Assembly (NCBI GenBank): GCA_025617745.1
Contig: CM046870.1
Span: 8,930,303 to 8,994,302 of the forward strand
DNA from: Heliocidaris erythrogramma
Lineage: Eukaryota; Echinodermata; Echinoidea; Camarodonta; Echinometridae
Reading direction: 5' to 3'
DNA: 64,000 nucleotides
The position numbers were made by a program, and so were the translations under genes. Below are positions 44,819-55,738 of the stretch, piece after piece. Below the pieces are notes generated by a model. It saw only the letters and a program-made list of their open reading frames with translations, was not told the origin of the DNA and did no database searches. Each line of letters opens with the position of its first letter. Within the stretch, counting starts at the first letter, position 1.

Positions 44819-45284
44819 TATGCCTCCGCCTAAATTTAGTTGATGGCTCAAACTGTTCTTGAAATATTGTGATAACCAGAATAAAAATCCTTTAATTACA
44901 TGTTAATTGTCCTCTTTGACATTTGACCTTTAACCTCTTACCCCAAAATCTAATCAGTTCATCTTTCTATGGGGATACATACTGGTACCAAGTTTGAAGT
45001 TCTCACCTCAGATAGTTCTTGAGATATCGCGGTAACGGTGCTAAAAACCAGTAATTCCATGTAATTTCATCTAAATTGACCTCTGTGACCTCTGACCTTT
45101 GACCTACTTACCCCAAAATCTAATCAGTTCATCTTCGTATGGGGATACATACTAGTACCAAGTTTGAGGTTCCTACCTCAAATGATTCTTCAGATATCGC
45201 GGTAACGGGAAGTGGGACGGACGGACGGACGGACAACCCGAAAACATAATGCCTCCGGCACCCACCTTCGGTGGGCGGAGGCAT
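44819..45284. mobile_element. Interspersed element with ATGCCTCCGCC ends and internal duplication
   Basis: Starts TATGCCTCCGCC and ends GGCGGAGGCATA; the right end forms a strong hairpin at 45248-45283. The interior contains two related copies (about 44850-45040 and 45040-45205) sharing 'ccccaaaatctaatcagttc' and 'ggggatacatact', then a (GGAC)n run. Each copy carries TGACCT-type words. No coding capacity. Confidence 0.75.
45077..45105 (+). promoter_or_regulatory. Four TGACCT half-sites (DR3-DR1-DR1)
   Basis: TGACCT occurs at 45077-45082, 45086-45091, 45093-45098 and 45100-45105. The last three are spaced by one base, the DR1 arrangement bound by HNF4/RXR/COUP-type nuclear receptors in animals. 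The site lies within a transposable element about 0.7 kb upstream of the inferred first exon end of GPCR-C. Binding is not shown. Confidence 0.35.
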
Positions 45285-45727
45285 AAAAATAGTGCGTGAA
45301 AAAGATCGAGAGTCATGATATCAGAGACCAAAGGATGGGGGGGGGGGGGGGGGGATTCTAACAAGTCAACTGGACGGAAAACATTACCACTCACCCATGT
45401 GGAAGAGATGGACATGATGGATACACGTCTGTCCAGCCATTGTGGTGCACTAGATTCATTGGTAAGCGCTTTTCTAACGAAAATGATACGAAATTAACTA
45501 AATCTTGCTGACAGTCAAATGTGTATATGGGACTAAACAAACATGTGTCGTGAACGTTTGGTCCAAACATTGCAGTTGTCTCTTTTTCTTTTTTCCAAAT
45601 TGACATAAAAAGAATGAGAAAGCTCACAAATTATTGTTTGTAGCTTTATCAGAACTCAACCTTCTCTTTAAACGGTTAGAAAGTAATATCACAATGTATT
45701 AAAGTGATACCAGTTTTGTTTATAAGT
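45285..45727. other. Intergenic with G-run
   Basis: A G-run lies at about 45338-45354. No gene recognised. Confidence 0.5.
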
Positions 45728-46475
45728 AGAATCGATTTGTATCAATTCGGGAAAAAAGAACCGGCGATCCGAAGGAGCATCACCAAATAATATATGAGCT
45801 GTCCATAAAAGAGGGTGAGTCTTTTGTCTTATTTTTTTTCCCTTCACATTATCTGTTTTCCGATAACAGTACCTATCGAATTTGAAGTCCAGGAATTTAT
45901 TGTAATTGCAGTCGATAATAATTACAACCAACTCTCTTCAATAGGTAAGAGTTAATTTGTGTTGATTTGTCCATAAATTTATATTTTATCTGCTTGGAAA
46001 ATTATGTCACCAAGTGTATGGCAAAAATATTAATGTGTGGTAAGACCTGTGTGTGGCGTTTTCATGATGTTCAGCTGGAACTGTGCCCTTTTTGATATCA
46101 AAATACAAACTTAAAATATAACCTACAATACAACTACTTTTCGGAACATTCTGAATGAAGGATTCCACTAGATGCTTTTTGCTTTGCCATATGAATCCCA
46201 ACACTAATTTGACACAAACTGTCGTAGATACTAAATAGAGTGAGGATAATGAATTATGTACCCCGGGATGTGTTTAGATGTTTAGATATTTACATGTGTT
46301 TATATTTGACAGTATTATGATATTCGCGGTTTAACACTGATCACCATGGACAAAAGAACAATTAATGAGTTGCTTTGAGTGCTGCTAATGTGTTTTCTTC
46401 CTCGTAGGTAGACGATACATATCTCTGGTTATCAGACTAAATAAGTGGATAGCAACCAGCTTCAAGCTCTCCAAC
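45728..46475 (+). promoter_or_regulatory. 5' region of GPCR-C: inferred untranslated exon, intron and leader
   Basis: A conserved block starting near 45728 includes 'ggagcatcaccaaataat' and a donor-like G|GTGAGTC with exon end at 45814. An acceptor TTTTCTTCCTCGTAG ends at 46407, giving an intron of 593 nt and a 68-nt leader before the ATG at 46476. Support comes from copies: the donor side recurs at 50671-51175 and 52150-52390, and the acceptor plus leader recurs at 52740-52866. The transcription start was not identified. Confidence 0.55.
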
Positions 46476-47510
46476 ATGGCTCATTACATGACTGAGATGA
46501 CGACGATCATTAGTGATTGGCAGAATATCTCCAGGAATGATGAATGGGTATGGGCACCTGTTTCTTTGGAGTGGTGGGAGATTATCCAGTTGATTCTAGC
46601 CATCATTGGTATCCTAGGAAACTTATTGGTGATGTTGGTCATCTTTTGGCCAGGACGTCGGCGATGCGCTACAGACACATTGATCGGTGCTTTGGCGGTG
46701 GCCGATTTCCTGACTTCCATCTTCATCATACCACTCCCCAAAGTGATCCTTTATCCGGACACCATTGCAGCTGGGGTCTTCTGTAAGATCATAAAAACAT
46801 CCGTCTTGATGTGGATATCCATTTGTGCATCCATCTTCACCCTAACAACCATAGCCATCGAGAGGTTAGTGGCCGTACGGTTCCCGTTCTGGTTTCAACG
46901 GCTCTTTTCTTCAAAGCGCACCTCCATCGCTGTCATTGTGATATGGATCGCATCCATTGTCTTCAATATCTTCAGCATCAACGGCTTCTCTGTAACTAAT
47001 GGAAAATGTGTGCATTCCTCACCATCGGTCGGCTTCCAACAATTTTTTGGAGTGTTTCTATTCCTCGTGGTGTATGTTCTACCGGTTGGTGTCATGGTAA
47101 CTGCAAACGCCTGGACCATCTACGTACTTCGCCAGCGACGTGCCACGGCGCTTCGAAAGGTTAAAAAACGCGTCCTCCAAACCCTTCTCATTGTCGTCAT
47201 CACTTTCATCGTCTGCTGGACAGCTGATCAGTATGGCTTCCTCATCTTCAATCTCGGCATCGTCGACTTCACTTTTATTTTCAGCCCTCTCTACCGATGT
47301 TTCGTCATCCTGGCCTTCTGTAACTCCTGCGCCAACCCTTTCATCTATGCTGCCAGGTTGCCTAACTTCAGGAAAGCTCTCAAGGATGTGTTTTGGAGAA
47401 AAAGTCTCCGACATGGCCATGGGGTCCATTTAGTTTTTGCTGGTGAGGGGGAAGAGTGTCCTCCTGCTGGAATCACAACAAAAAGCAGAACCACTGAAAC
47501 AATTCCATGA
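46476..47510 (+). CDS. GPCR-C, class A (rhodopsin-type) 7TM receptor with CWTA motif
   Basis: 344 residues, one coding exon, opposite orientation to GPCR-A, B and E. Predicted plasma-membrane receptor of the same family; ligand unknown. The N-terminus of about 35 residues carries NIS (N17). Landmarks: N49 in TM1, LAVADF with D77, Cys103, ER at 129-130 instead of DRY, Cys178 in ECL2, CWTADQY in TM6, NPFIY at 287-291 in TM7, a basic proximal tail and a short T-rich end. The TM6 proline, present in the three paralogues as CWTPDQF, is Ala at 250 here (GCT for CCT). The start is set by the family N-terminus and lies 68 nt after an acceptor-like site. Otherwise intact, so most likely functional or very recently altered. 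Confidence 0.93.
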   Translation: MAHYMTEMTTIISDWQNISRNDEWVWAPVSLEWWEIIQLILAIIGILGNLLVMLVIFWPGRRRCATDTLIGALAVADFLTSIFIIPLPKVILYPDTIAAGVFCKIIKTSVLMWISICASIFTLTTIAIERLVAVRFPFWFQRLFSSKRTSIAVIVIWIASIVFNIFSINGFSVTNGKCVHSSPSVGFQQFFGVFLFLVVYVLPVGVMVTANAWTIYVLRQRRATALRKVKKRVLQTLLIVVITFIVCWTADQYGFLIFNLGIVDFTFIFSPLYRCFVILAFCNSCANPFIYAARLPNFRKALKDVFWRKSLRHGHGVHLVFAGEGEECPPAGITTKSRTTETIP

Positions 47511-49369
47511 AGCAGTGGTTCTTATCTGAGGTGCCCCTTTTTTTTTTGGGGGGGGGGGTGTTCGGGGGGGGGGGAGGGGTAATGGATTACTAATGATGTC
47601 ATCACGGGTTAATGACATTCACAAGGATTGCTAGATTGGATTGTAGGGCCATTATTATTATTCTTCTCATTCCTGTCCTAAGTGATAAGAATTGCCATGG
47701 TTTCATGACTGCGTTGCTATATAATATATCAAGACCCCTCCCCCCTCCCCAACAGTTTAAACATTTTCGAAGAAGGTAAAACAAATGCCAGAATGAACTC
47801 CAAATACGCCAAAATTGTATCTGATATGCATGTATATATATATATCTATGTACATTACGTTAGGGTGTTATCTACCAATAGGTCATGAAAACAGTTAAAA
47901 TTTCACAATCACAAAATTCCTATTTTGGTGCACATTGGTTTGGCCTTGGCCCACTGAGCATCGGCGTAAACAAGATTTACAATACAAAGGACATGCGGGT
48001 AGGCCAACCTGTTATTTTCGTATCAGAGGGGGTTTTCCCCTTGCGAAATTTTTTGAAACTTATTTACGCGAAATTACGTTTTAGCGCAAGGTAGAAGTAT
48101 GATTTAAATGTTTTCGATGATTATTCAAAATGAGGTGAACGGGAGATGGGATCAGAATTTAATCGCAGGTTATGACAGTATGTGGCAGGTTATATTTTCC
48201 AAAGGAAAGGAATTGAATGTTGTATATACATATACAGGATATGAGTACTTAGCATGACAAAGAACATCCTGAGCGATACCTATATTCTTAGTTCTAAAGT
48301 AGAATGTATAAAAACACCAGTACGCAATTATATATATGCACAATACATATTTACAATATACTTGACACGCAATAGTGTCATGCGGATGTTCCTAAGGAAC
48401 AACTTATGATGTGTCATTGTCAGAAATTGAGTCTATGCTATTAATCTATGATCATAATAATTGATCAATTAAGGACTTACATACAAATTATATTTACAAC
48501 CTGAACAATGACTAGTATAAAAAAAACATTACTCTGTTTAAAGGTGTATGGGCACATTTTCGCGCTGCAGGGGGGGGGGGGGGGGGGCTGACGCCTCTGA
48601 CTTGAATATCAAACATTCGGTTTCTCTTCACTCGCTGACAAAGATAAATTGCTTTTATTATGGTTAAAACTTTATGTCGCCAAAATACACCAGATAAAGA
48701 TATAAAATTATGTATCTGGCTACATCGCTGCCGGAATATAAGGACATTCGAGCGTCGCGTTGCCTGGAATCATCCTGTTTCTAAATTTGAAGATAAAAAT
48801 TAAGACACTTTATAATTATAAAAATGTTATTTCTTCACCATGATCAAAATATATGAGATAAGATAAAAGAACTATATGTTTCGGCACTTATCTGCCGAAT
48901 ATGGGAATACTGGCGCCCGTTGATGCGGTCTGTTATGCGCACAGCCGATCGCTCTCCGAGACCGGCACTGTATTTGAAACTATGATGTATAAACGTTTTA
49001 ATAAAGTATGACAATAGCATATAGACGGTACTTATTAAATATATTATTTTTAACATAAATATTTGTAAACCACTACTTACACAATAAATCAGTGGCAAGA
49101 TGTTTACACTACATACTTCGTTCACTATGAGAAAAATCGATTATCGCGTGTGACATTTGATTATCATCACTTTTTTTAAATTGTACATCGTATTATCGAT
49201 TTTACTATGTGTATGACTATTCAGACCCTCTATCAAAATATTTTTTTCATTTTTAAATGATTTGTCAAATGATATTACTTTTTCTTCTGAAATCGGATCG
49301 CAGACCAGGTGCGGATTGTAATAGTGATCATATTCTGCTCGTAGCATTCATTATCAAATTCGTTATTGT
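47511..49369. other. Downstream of GPCR-C, no gene recognised
   Basis: T-run and G-runs lie at 47538-47578 and a further G-run at about 48571-48587. The remaining sequence is AT-rich with short unsupported ORFs. Confidence 0.5.
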
Positions 49370-49541
49370 CCAGGGGGTGTTTCATAAAGCTGTTCGTAAA
49401 GTTATGAATGACTTTACGAACGACTGGAACATGTTCTTGGGTGCTAGCCGATACTAATCAGATTCTCAATCATTTAGCACAAGAACTGATCACCAGTCGT
49501 GAGTAATGTCGGGCGTAACTTACGAACAGCTTTATGAAATA
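49370..49541. mobile_element. CCAGG...TTTCATAAAG foldback MITE, copy 2
   Basis: Same family as 38130-38305 but inverted relative to it: CCAGGGGGTGTTTCATAAAG at the left, CGAACAGCTTTATGAAAT at the right, where the outermost bases have decayed. The inner 'gattctcaatcatttagcac' block matches the other copy on the opposite strand. Confidence 0.85.
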
Positions 49542-49548
49542 AAATCTA

Positions 49549-49740
49549 GAGGGAGCTCTAGGTTGCCCTAGGGGTAGTTGTGGGGGGTAGTTGTACGGGG
49601 GTTAGTTGACCTAGAAAGTGTTTGTCCTAGGGGTAGGTGTCTGGGGGTAATTGTCCAGGGGGTAGTCGTCCTAGAGGGTGGTTATCCTAGGGGTGGTTAT
49701 CCAGGGGTGGGGTGGTTGTCCAGGAGGTAGGTGTCCGGAT
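49549..49740. repeat. G-rich minisatellite
   Basis: About 190 bp of drifting units such as 'ggggtagttgtcctag' and 'gggtggttatccagg', 15-19 bp each. Strong G/T strand bias with repeated runs of three or more G. Confidence 0.8.
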
Positions 49741-50406
49741 ACGATATATATATATACACAGTATATCATTATCAATCGTGTTATCAAGAAACTTACAGGG
49801 TATTCTTGCGTCCTCGTAATAATGGGGGAAATTCTTACACAATCAAATCGTACTCTGTTGAATGTACAAGACTATGAATAGACCAAATGAAATCTGTTAT
49901 TATACACCATTAATGATCGACGAAAGATAAGGAAATTACGGTAATACCTCCAACTTCCCTAAAACAAGTTTCTTATTGCTTATGTGCAAATGTGGATTGA
50001 GATGTAATAAAGTTGATTTTCAGGACATTTTTATCTCATTCTGTCTCTTAACGTCCCTCATGATGGAATCTATAGTAGTTTTACATACATTTTCCATCAC
50101 CAGCACTCAAGAATGAGGTGTAAATGTCTTTCGTGGTATTATGTTAACCAAATCATAATGGCTTTACATGTTTGCGCATAGTGGAATTTACCAAAGAAAC
50201 AACTCAAATATAGTTTGAGTATAAAACAAGGATTTAACAGAGAAAGAGAGAGAGAGAGAGAAAGAGGAGAGAGAGAGAATAAGAGAGTGAGTGAAAGAAA
50301 GAAGGAGAGGGAGAAAGAGAAGGGGAAAGATTTGGTTTCATTATTCACAATTATTTCCAAGAGAAGCAATACAGGTACAATACCCTACAATCCCCACAGT
50401 TCTACT
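49741..50406. other. Intergenic with GA microsatellite
   Basis: A GA-rich tract lies at 50240-50330. No gene recognised. Confidence 0.5.
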
Positions 50407-50467
50407 TTCTCCACTTCCTGGGAGTACATCAATCGTTGGACTGGAGTACTCCCCAGGAAGTGGAGAA
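50407..50467. repeat. Short hairpin, 21-bp stem
   Basis: The left arm (50407-50427, beginning TTCTCCACTTCCTGG) and right arm (50446-50467, ending CCAGGAAGTGGAGAA) pair with one bulged base around an 18-nt loop. It could be a miRNA-like precursor or a miniature foldback; no expression evidence. Confidence 0.7.
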
Positions 50468-50589
50468 TCAATAGCAATGAGATCAATATGGCAAATTCGA
50501 TCACGACATATTACAGTATATCCTACCTAGTCCCCATCTATGAAACAAGGGAGGGGCACGTTAACACACAACACATGCCTCAGTCATCA

Positions 50590-50661
50590 GCCAGGGGTGG
50601 ATTCTAGCCCCTGATCTTTGGTTCTACAGGCAGACGCTTTACCGACTGAGCTTCAGTCTCA
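50590..50661 (-). mobile_element. tRNA-derived SINE head
   Basis: On the minus strand GAAGCTCAGTCGGTAAAGCG matches an A-box region of a Lys/Thr-like tRNA. A degenerate B box GGGCTAGAATCC follows 35-40 nt later. Arms do not fold into a full cloverleaf. Confidence 0.5.
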
Positions 50662-50670
50662 CTGACCTCC

Positions 50671-51175
50671 TAGAATCAAATTGTATCAGTACAAGAGAAA
50701 CTCAGAAGGAGCATCACCAGATAATCACAGGGTAAGTATATTGTGTATATATATGTTTCTTAACATCATCTATATGTTTCCCTCAAAACAGTATAGTACC
50801 CCACCTATCGAACTTGAAGTCCAGGAATTGACTGCAACTCCAAGCAACAATAATTACAACCTACTCTCTACGCGTGGATTTGTCCATAAATCTATTTTCA
50901 TCTGTTTACAATGAAATATGCCGCCAAGACTATGGCAAAAATATACTAAAAAATTGCCCCTTTTGAGTACAAATGCGTTTCATTTGTATATCTTTGTTCC
51001 AGAATACGTTCGTATAACTTCTTTTTCTAAACATGCTGAATGAAAGATTACACTACATGTTTGTTTGTTTGCCATATGAGTCCCAAACTATTTGGATGAG
51101 TTGTTTGTGTGTCATACAATAATTTCACAGCAAAATGAATCTTCAATATCAACCGATGCCATGAATATAACTTAT
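50671..51175 (+). pseudogene. Orphan copy of the GPCR-C 5' region
   Basis: Aligns by eye with 45728-46230: 'agaatcaaattgtatcag', 'aaggagcatcaccagataat' and 'cttgaagtccaggaatt' correspond to parts upstream of GPCR-C, including a donor-like CAGG|GTAAGT with exon end at 50731. No receptor coding exon follows; the homology stops before the acceptor. It is therefore a partial duplicate, not a gene. Confidence 0.65.
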
Positions 51176-51582
51176 ATCAAGTAGGGTTTTTTTTTTGCTT
51201 GTTCATCGTGCCACTGCACTTATTGTATGCCGTCACTCCATGAATGTTCTCTTGTAACATGTTGTAGCGCCATCTCATGTTTTCTCATAATATACAGTGT
51301 TTCTATTCTACTTTCCTTTGCTCCATCTCTTCCCTCCCTCAAAACGGGAAATAGAAAGGTGTGAGAGAAAGACGGAAAAGGGAGGGAGAAGATCGAGATT
51401 CTTTCTCTCCCTCTTCTCCCCTCTCTCTCTCTCTCTCTCTCTCTCACCCTTCTATTTTTCGGTGAGAAATAAAAGAAATAGAATACAATATTCGTTACAA
51501 ATGCTTGTTGTTATTTTTGGTAATTAACAATGAAACCTCGCTTTCTCCTATCTCTGGCGGCGCGTCCAGGTAAAGCCAATAA

Positions 51583-51866
51583 GGAGTTTTCGGATGTGTC
51601 GACTAGAACGCCGTCCTAGATCCTCCCAGCGATAATGGACTGCTTTGTCCATTAGGTGAAGCATGAAGCTAACAATGGGTGAAGCGAGGTTCACGTTTTA
51701 GAGAAGACGGCAAAACCGTTCTCTATCTGACTAGTGGACGAGGGAGAAGCCAGCCGGGACGGGTGAGCCGTTCTTGCACAAAGCGCGGTATGCAGCTAAC
51801 ACAAAGCAATCCATTGTAGCTGGGAGGATCTAGGACGGCGTTCAAGTCGACACGTTCGAAAGCTCA
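51583..51866. mobile_element. 284-bp foldback MITE with central hairpin
   Basis: Ends of about 45 bp are inverted, including GTGTCGACTAGAACGCCGTC at the left and GACGGCGTTCAAGTCGACAC at the right, continued by CTAGATCCTCCCAGC / GCTGGGAGGATCTAG. A further hairpin (AGAGAAGACGG around CAAAA, CCGTTCTCT) is at about 51700-51725. Non-coding. Confidence 0.88.
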
Positions 51867-52149
51867 GTACATGAGAACTCGTGCTTCCTGTTCCTTTTGT
51901 CTGAGTCGGAAATTTACCCCGCCCCCTGTTAACCCCTTGCTATTCGGCACCTCTCACCTCCCCCTCCGAACACTTATGCAACAAATGGAAATCAAAATCA
52001 ATTACAACATAATACTGACATCACTGCGTTTCGACAATATAATTGTCTTCTCAATATTAACATATTCATTATTTGAGTCAAGTTTCCCTCTCTCTCTCTC
52101 TGAGCGGCCATATATCAGGTTTGTTTCGATTAAGATCTAGAACAAAATT

Positions 52150-52915
52150 TGAGGTGCATCTGTACACACAAGAATAAATCCATTACATGGTGAGTCTTAT
52201 ATCTACATTCGGCTGCACATCATTGCGTCACGTTTCTCGAATACGTTATCATTTCACAAAATTTACGGTCCAGGAATTTATTGTAATTAATGTCAACAAC
52301 AAAATAGGTAAATAATAAACGTTGATTTGTTCATGATTTATATTTCATCCTCCTGGAAAAAAATATTTCACCAAGTGTATGCAAAAGTGTTCCCTTAATT
52401 GTTATAGTAAATTAGACGAGAAATGTGCCCATTTCGTATTGAGATAGAAATGTTCCTTATTTATATTTTTAATATCTAAAATACTTTACTTACTCTTAAA
52501 CATCTTTGCCAGATGTGCTAAATTACCTCGATTTTACCAGGTGTTTGTTGCTTTGTCATATGAGTTCCAAACACAATGGATTGATTTTTTTCTACTGCCT
52601 AAACTGAAAAAACAAACTGTAATTGATATAAAATGTAGTACGTAAAAAGGGTGTTTTGATGTGTCTCGATGTCAAATGTGTTATAATTATGTGTTAAATA
52701 TTAATATCCTTTTGTTACGCATTAGTAACGATCAAATGGACAATAGATAATTTATCATGGTATGCTTTGAGTACTGCTATTGTGTTCTTCCTCCCCGTAG
52801 GAAGACGACGGGTATCTTTGGTTAAAAGTTGATAATATCCAGCTTCTAGACTTCACTGTCTCCAACATGACCCATGACCCGACTAAGATGACGATGTTGA
52901 GGGACTGGCAGAATA
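52150..52915 (+). pseudogene. GPCR-D, truncated receptor copy (5' region and first 17 codons)
   Basis: The 5' block resembles that of GPCR-C (donor-like ATG|GTGAGTC with exon end at 52189; acceptor TTCTTCCTCCCCGTAG ending at 52800). A leader and ATG at 52867 follow. Codons read MTHDPTKMTMLRDWQN, clearly the family N-terminus (compare MAHYMTEMTTIISDWQN of GPCR-C). Homology then stops inside the glycosylation site and a stop occurs at 52921-52923. Sequence from about 52916 onward is a repeat element. No TM segments are present, so the product could not be a receptor. Confidence 0.85.
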
Positions 52916-53543
52916 CACTCTAAACAATTACGTGCTGTTTTCAGCACCTGGAGGGCTGAATTTAGCACTTTCTGAGTGCTCGTATAGTGACTGCACCTGA
53001 AGTGCTGTTTTAGCACTTGCACGTGCTAATTTACAAGCAAAAAAAAAAAAAATCGTGATTCTGGCGAGCCTCGAACAAGGGTCCGCTGATCGAGAATTGC
53101 TGACATTACCGCTAGACTAACTCACATCGTACGATTTAGAGCAGATCTTATTGTAACGTAGTGGATTTACGACACCACATAGTTCATGTTATCTACTTGA
53201 CTCCCATGACGAAGCTCGATTGCAAGAAGCGTTTGTTAGTCTGTCGGTAACATCAGCGCCTCAGGTTATGAAAAACTCCATTTATTACGAACGAGGATAC
53301 CAGAAAGAATGTACGTTATATATATGTATATTTAACTATCTTCTGTATTTTGTTGTTGTTGCTGTATTAAGTTTATAGTGTTACTAAATATCTTTTTTAT
53401 CAAACAGGCCCTCATGGAAGACCACAGATATTGGTGAAAATGTGATAACCTGTATAAATATCAGAAATTAATAAATGAATAAAACAAAATTGTATTTTTT
53501 TTTCTTTTACACCTAGTACATTCATTGATTTGTTAAGACAGTG
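52916..53543. mobile_element. Repeat element that cuts GPCR-D, with AGCAC palindromes and tRNA-like part
   Basis: Possible ends CACTCTAAACAA and TTGTTAAGACAGTG are loosely inverted. At 52931-53028 five consecutive palindromes made from AGCAC/GTGCT words occur. A minus-strand tRNA-like segment with B-box-like TTGTTCGAGGCTC lies at about 53055-53127, followed on that strand by a run of about 13 T. The right half (53269-53538) is repeated at 58193-58459. Class uncertain. Confidence 0.5.
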
Positions 53544-54076
53544 TTCCGTTGACTTGGGTGAAGCCGATTTGGGCACAAATTTGATTCGGGATTATTTGTT
53601 TTGTTATAAGTTTTAATGAATGGAAGGTTCATGTTCTAATCTTTCATATTACGCGACAATCAAATGGAATTATTACGCATCAATTTATTGTCAGATGGGC
53701 CAAATTACCATCTTTGTCCTGAACTGAAATACTATGTCAATTATAAATCATACCTGCTCTGTCATATGTGTTTCTTCCATTGTGATTGGGGGATTATTTG
53801 AAAAACAGAGAAAATGAGCTTTAAATGACATGTTCCAAGTCCACGTTGAATTATTAACTAATTCAACACAAGTTTCCTTTTTTAGGGACGCCATGTATTT
53901 CCGGTTTTATAGCGTGTGTAAAGTCTATAGAAAGGGGAACTTAAGAAGTTATTGGTACCCACGGGTGGAGAATGGTTCTTAAAGGGTTGGGAGGCACTTT
54001 TGAAGGGCTGACGTGCCGTTCATATTTCATAAATTCATTTCTAAACATTGAATTTCCGGAGGGAGTAATATGCCTT
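53544..54076. other. Intergenic, no gene recognised
   Basis: No continuation of the GPCR-D coding sequence was found here, which argues against a simple insertion that splits an otherwise complete gene. Confidence 0.5.
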
Positions 54077-55738
54077 TATGCCTTTATTCCGAGTGGCAGG
54101 GGCGGGCCAATTCACTCGCCCGCAGCGAGTTGCTGCGCCTGAGTAGCCATAATTGTATTTTGCTGGATCTGATAGTAAAAATAGCTTGGCTGACGTATCA
54201 CCAGAATGTGTGTGTGTGCGTGTGGGTTTACATAGATTCATTTGTGGGCCACAGAGAACAATAGAGCACAATGACGGCCTTTATTCCGTCATGCTTGTGG
54301 GGTACAAAATACAATAGGAGAAGTGCTTGCGGGGTACAAAAAAAAAATGAAAAAACAATAAATTTCCCCACAAATCAATGTGTGTATAGAGATGAGTGTA
54401 CGTGTGTGCGTAACGTGTGTATAGCTCGTTGCGGGCTGGTGTGGTGACCCGTCGCTGGGTGCTGGGAAATGGGGGGTTTGGGGGGATTCTTTTTCTGCAT
54501 ATCAATAAATTGTTCTATTTATTTATACATAATCCCGCTACATTTGTGCATACGTGGTTGTTGTTTTATATGTATTTTCTTATGTAGTGCGTTGCGTTAA
54601 GCCATCGGTAAAAATTGAGAATAATGCTATAAATCATGTCAGCACTTCGGTTTATACTTCAGAAATTGCCACGGCGTACAGGAAATGCTGTTTTACGCTA
54701 ACAATGTGAATTGTTATATTAATGAAGGTGACAAAACCATCCAATACTATTTCTTTGAATGCAATTTTGATTACTGCGACACAATAATTTTATTTATATA
54801 CTCATTTTGCTATATCATGCATTGCTCGTTCTCACTATTTTTAAAGAATATTTTATTTGGAGCCTATAACAAGCGTAGCTTTCTCCTTAGGCCCCCCAAT
54901 ATTTCACTTTTAATTTTAACCCAGTCTTTTCAATTAATACTGCATGAAAACGTATAGATATGAGGTACTCACCTGCTTTTATTTTTCTCTGACAATGTAT
55001 TTCATGGTTGTTTGTATCATTTATCTTGTTTGTACCAATTATAGTGTTTGTACCATTTATAATAATGCAAAAGCACTGTAAATGTGAAATATGAAACAAT
55101 AAACTGAAACTGTTTGTTTATTTTGCGTTTTCCATGTTTGATTTTATGACTGTTATTTCTTGTTTACAATTTTAAGTGATTATCTATATGTATGATGTAA
55201 ACTTTTGATTTTTAATTGCAATCAATGTTGAATTGGACTGAGTTGAGTTAATAAATAAATAAATGAATGGTAAGTACTCTGACTACTCTCCATGCACCGA
55301 ATAACAAAAGAAGTATATCAAGTTTAATTTAGTGTCATATTTCACATTTACAGTATTATTTCTAAAAAGAAAATACAAAGGAAATTTGTCGTAAATCGTA
55401 CATGTAAACATCTTATCAATAGTGTTAGAAATATGATACAGCTCTACGTAGAATATCGACTTATTGAAAAAAGAAAACAACTACAAAAGGTAAATATTCA
55501 CACAGTCTTGCGAAGTTGTGCGAACGCCGAACAAAGCATACTGGTAAATCTCAGTAATGAACGTTACATTTTAGCATGCATTCAGAACGTAAAAACAGGT
55601 GTATGAAGAAATCAAAGTTAAAGATATGAATAACGAGCCTATACTCAATGTGAGTCTTGCATCACGAGTATAAAAACTACTGGGAGATTCCCTATTTGAA
55701 AACAATGACATGTGGAAAACGTTTTCTGTCCTATACCA

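Noticed and set aside
53544-54076. Remainder of GPCR-D beyond the repeat element
   Set aside because: No TM motif or frame related to the receptors was found, so the truncation is not a simple split gene.
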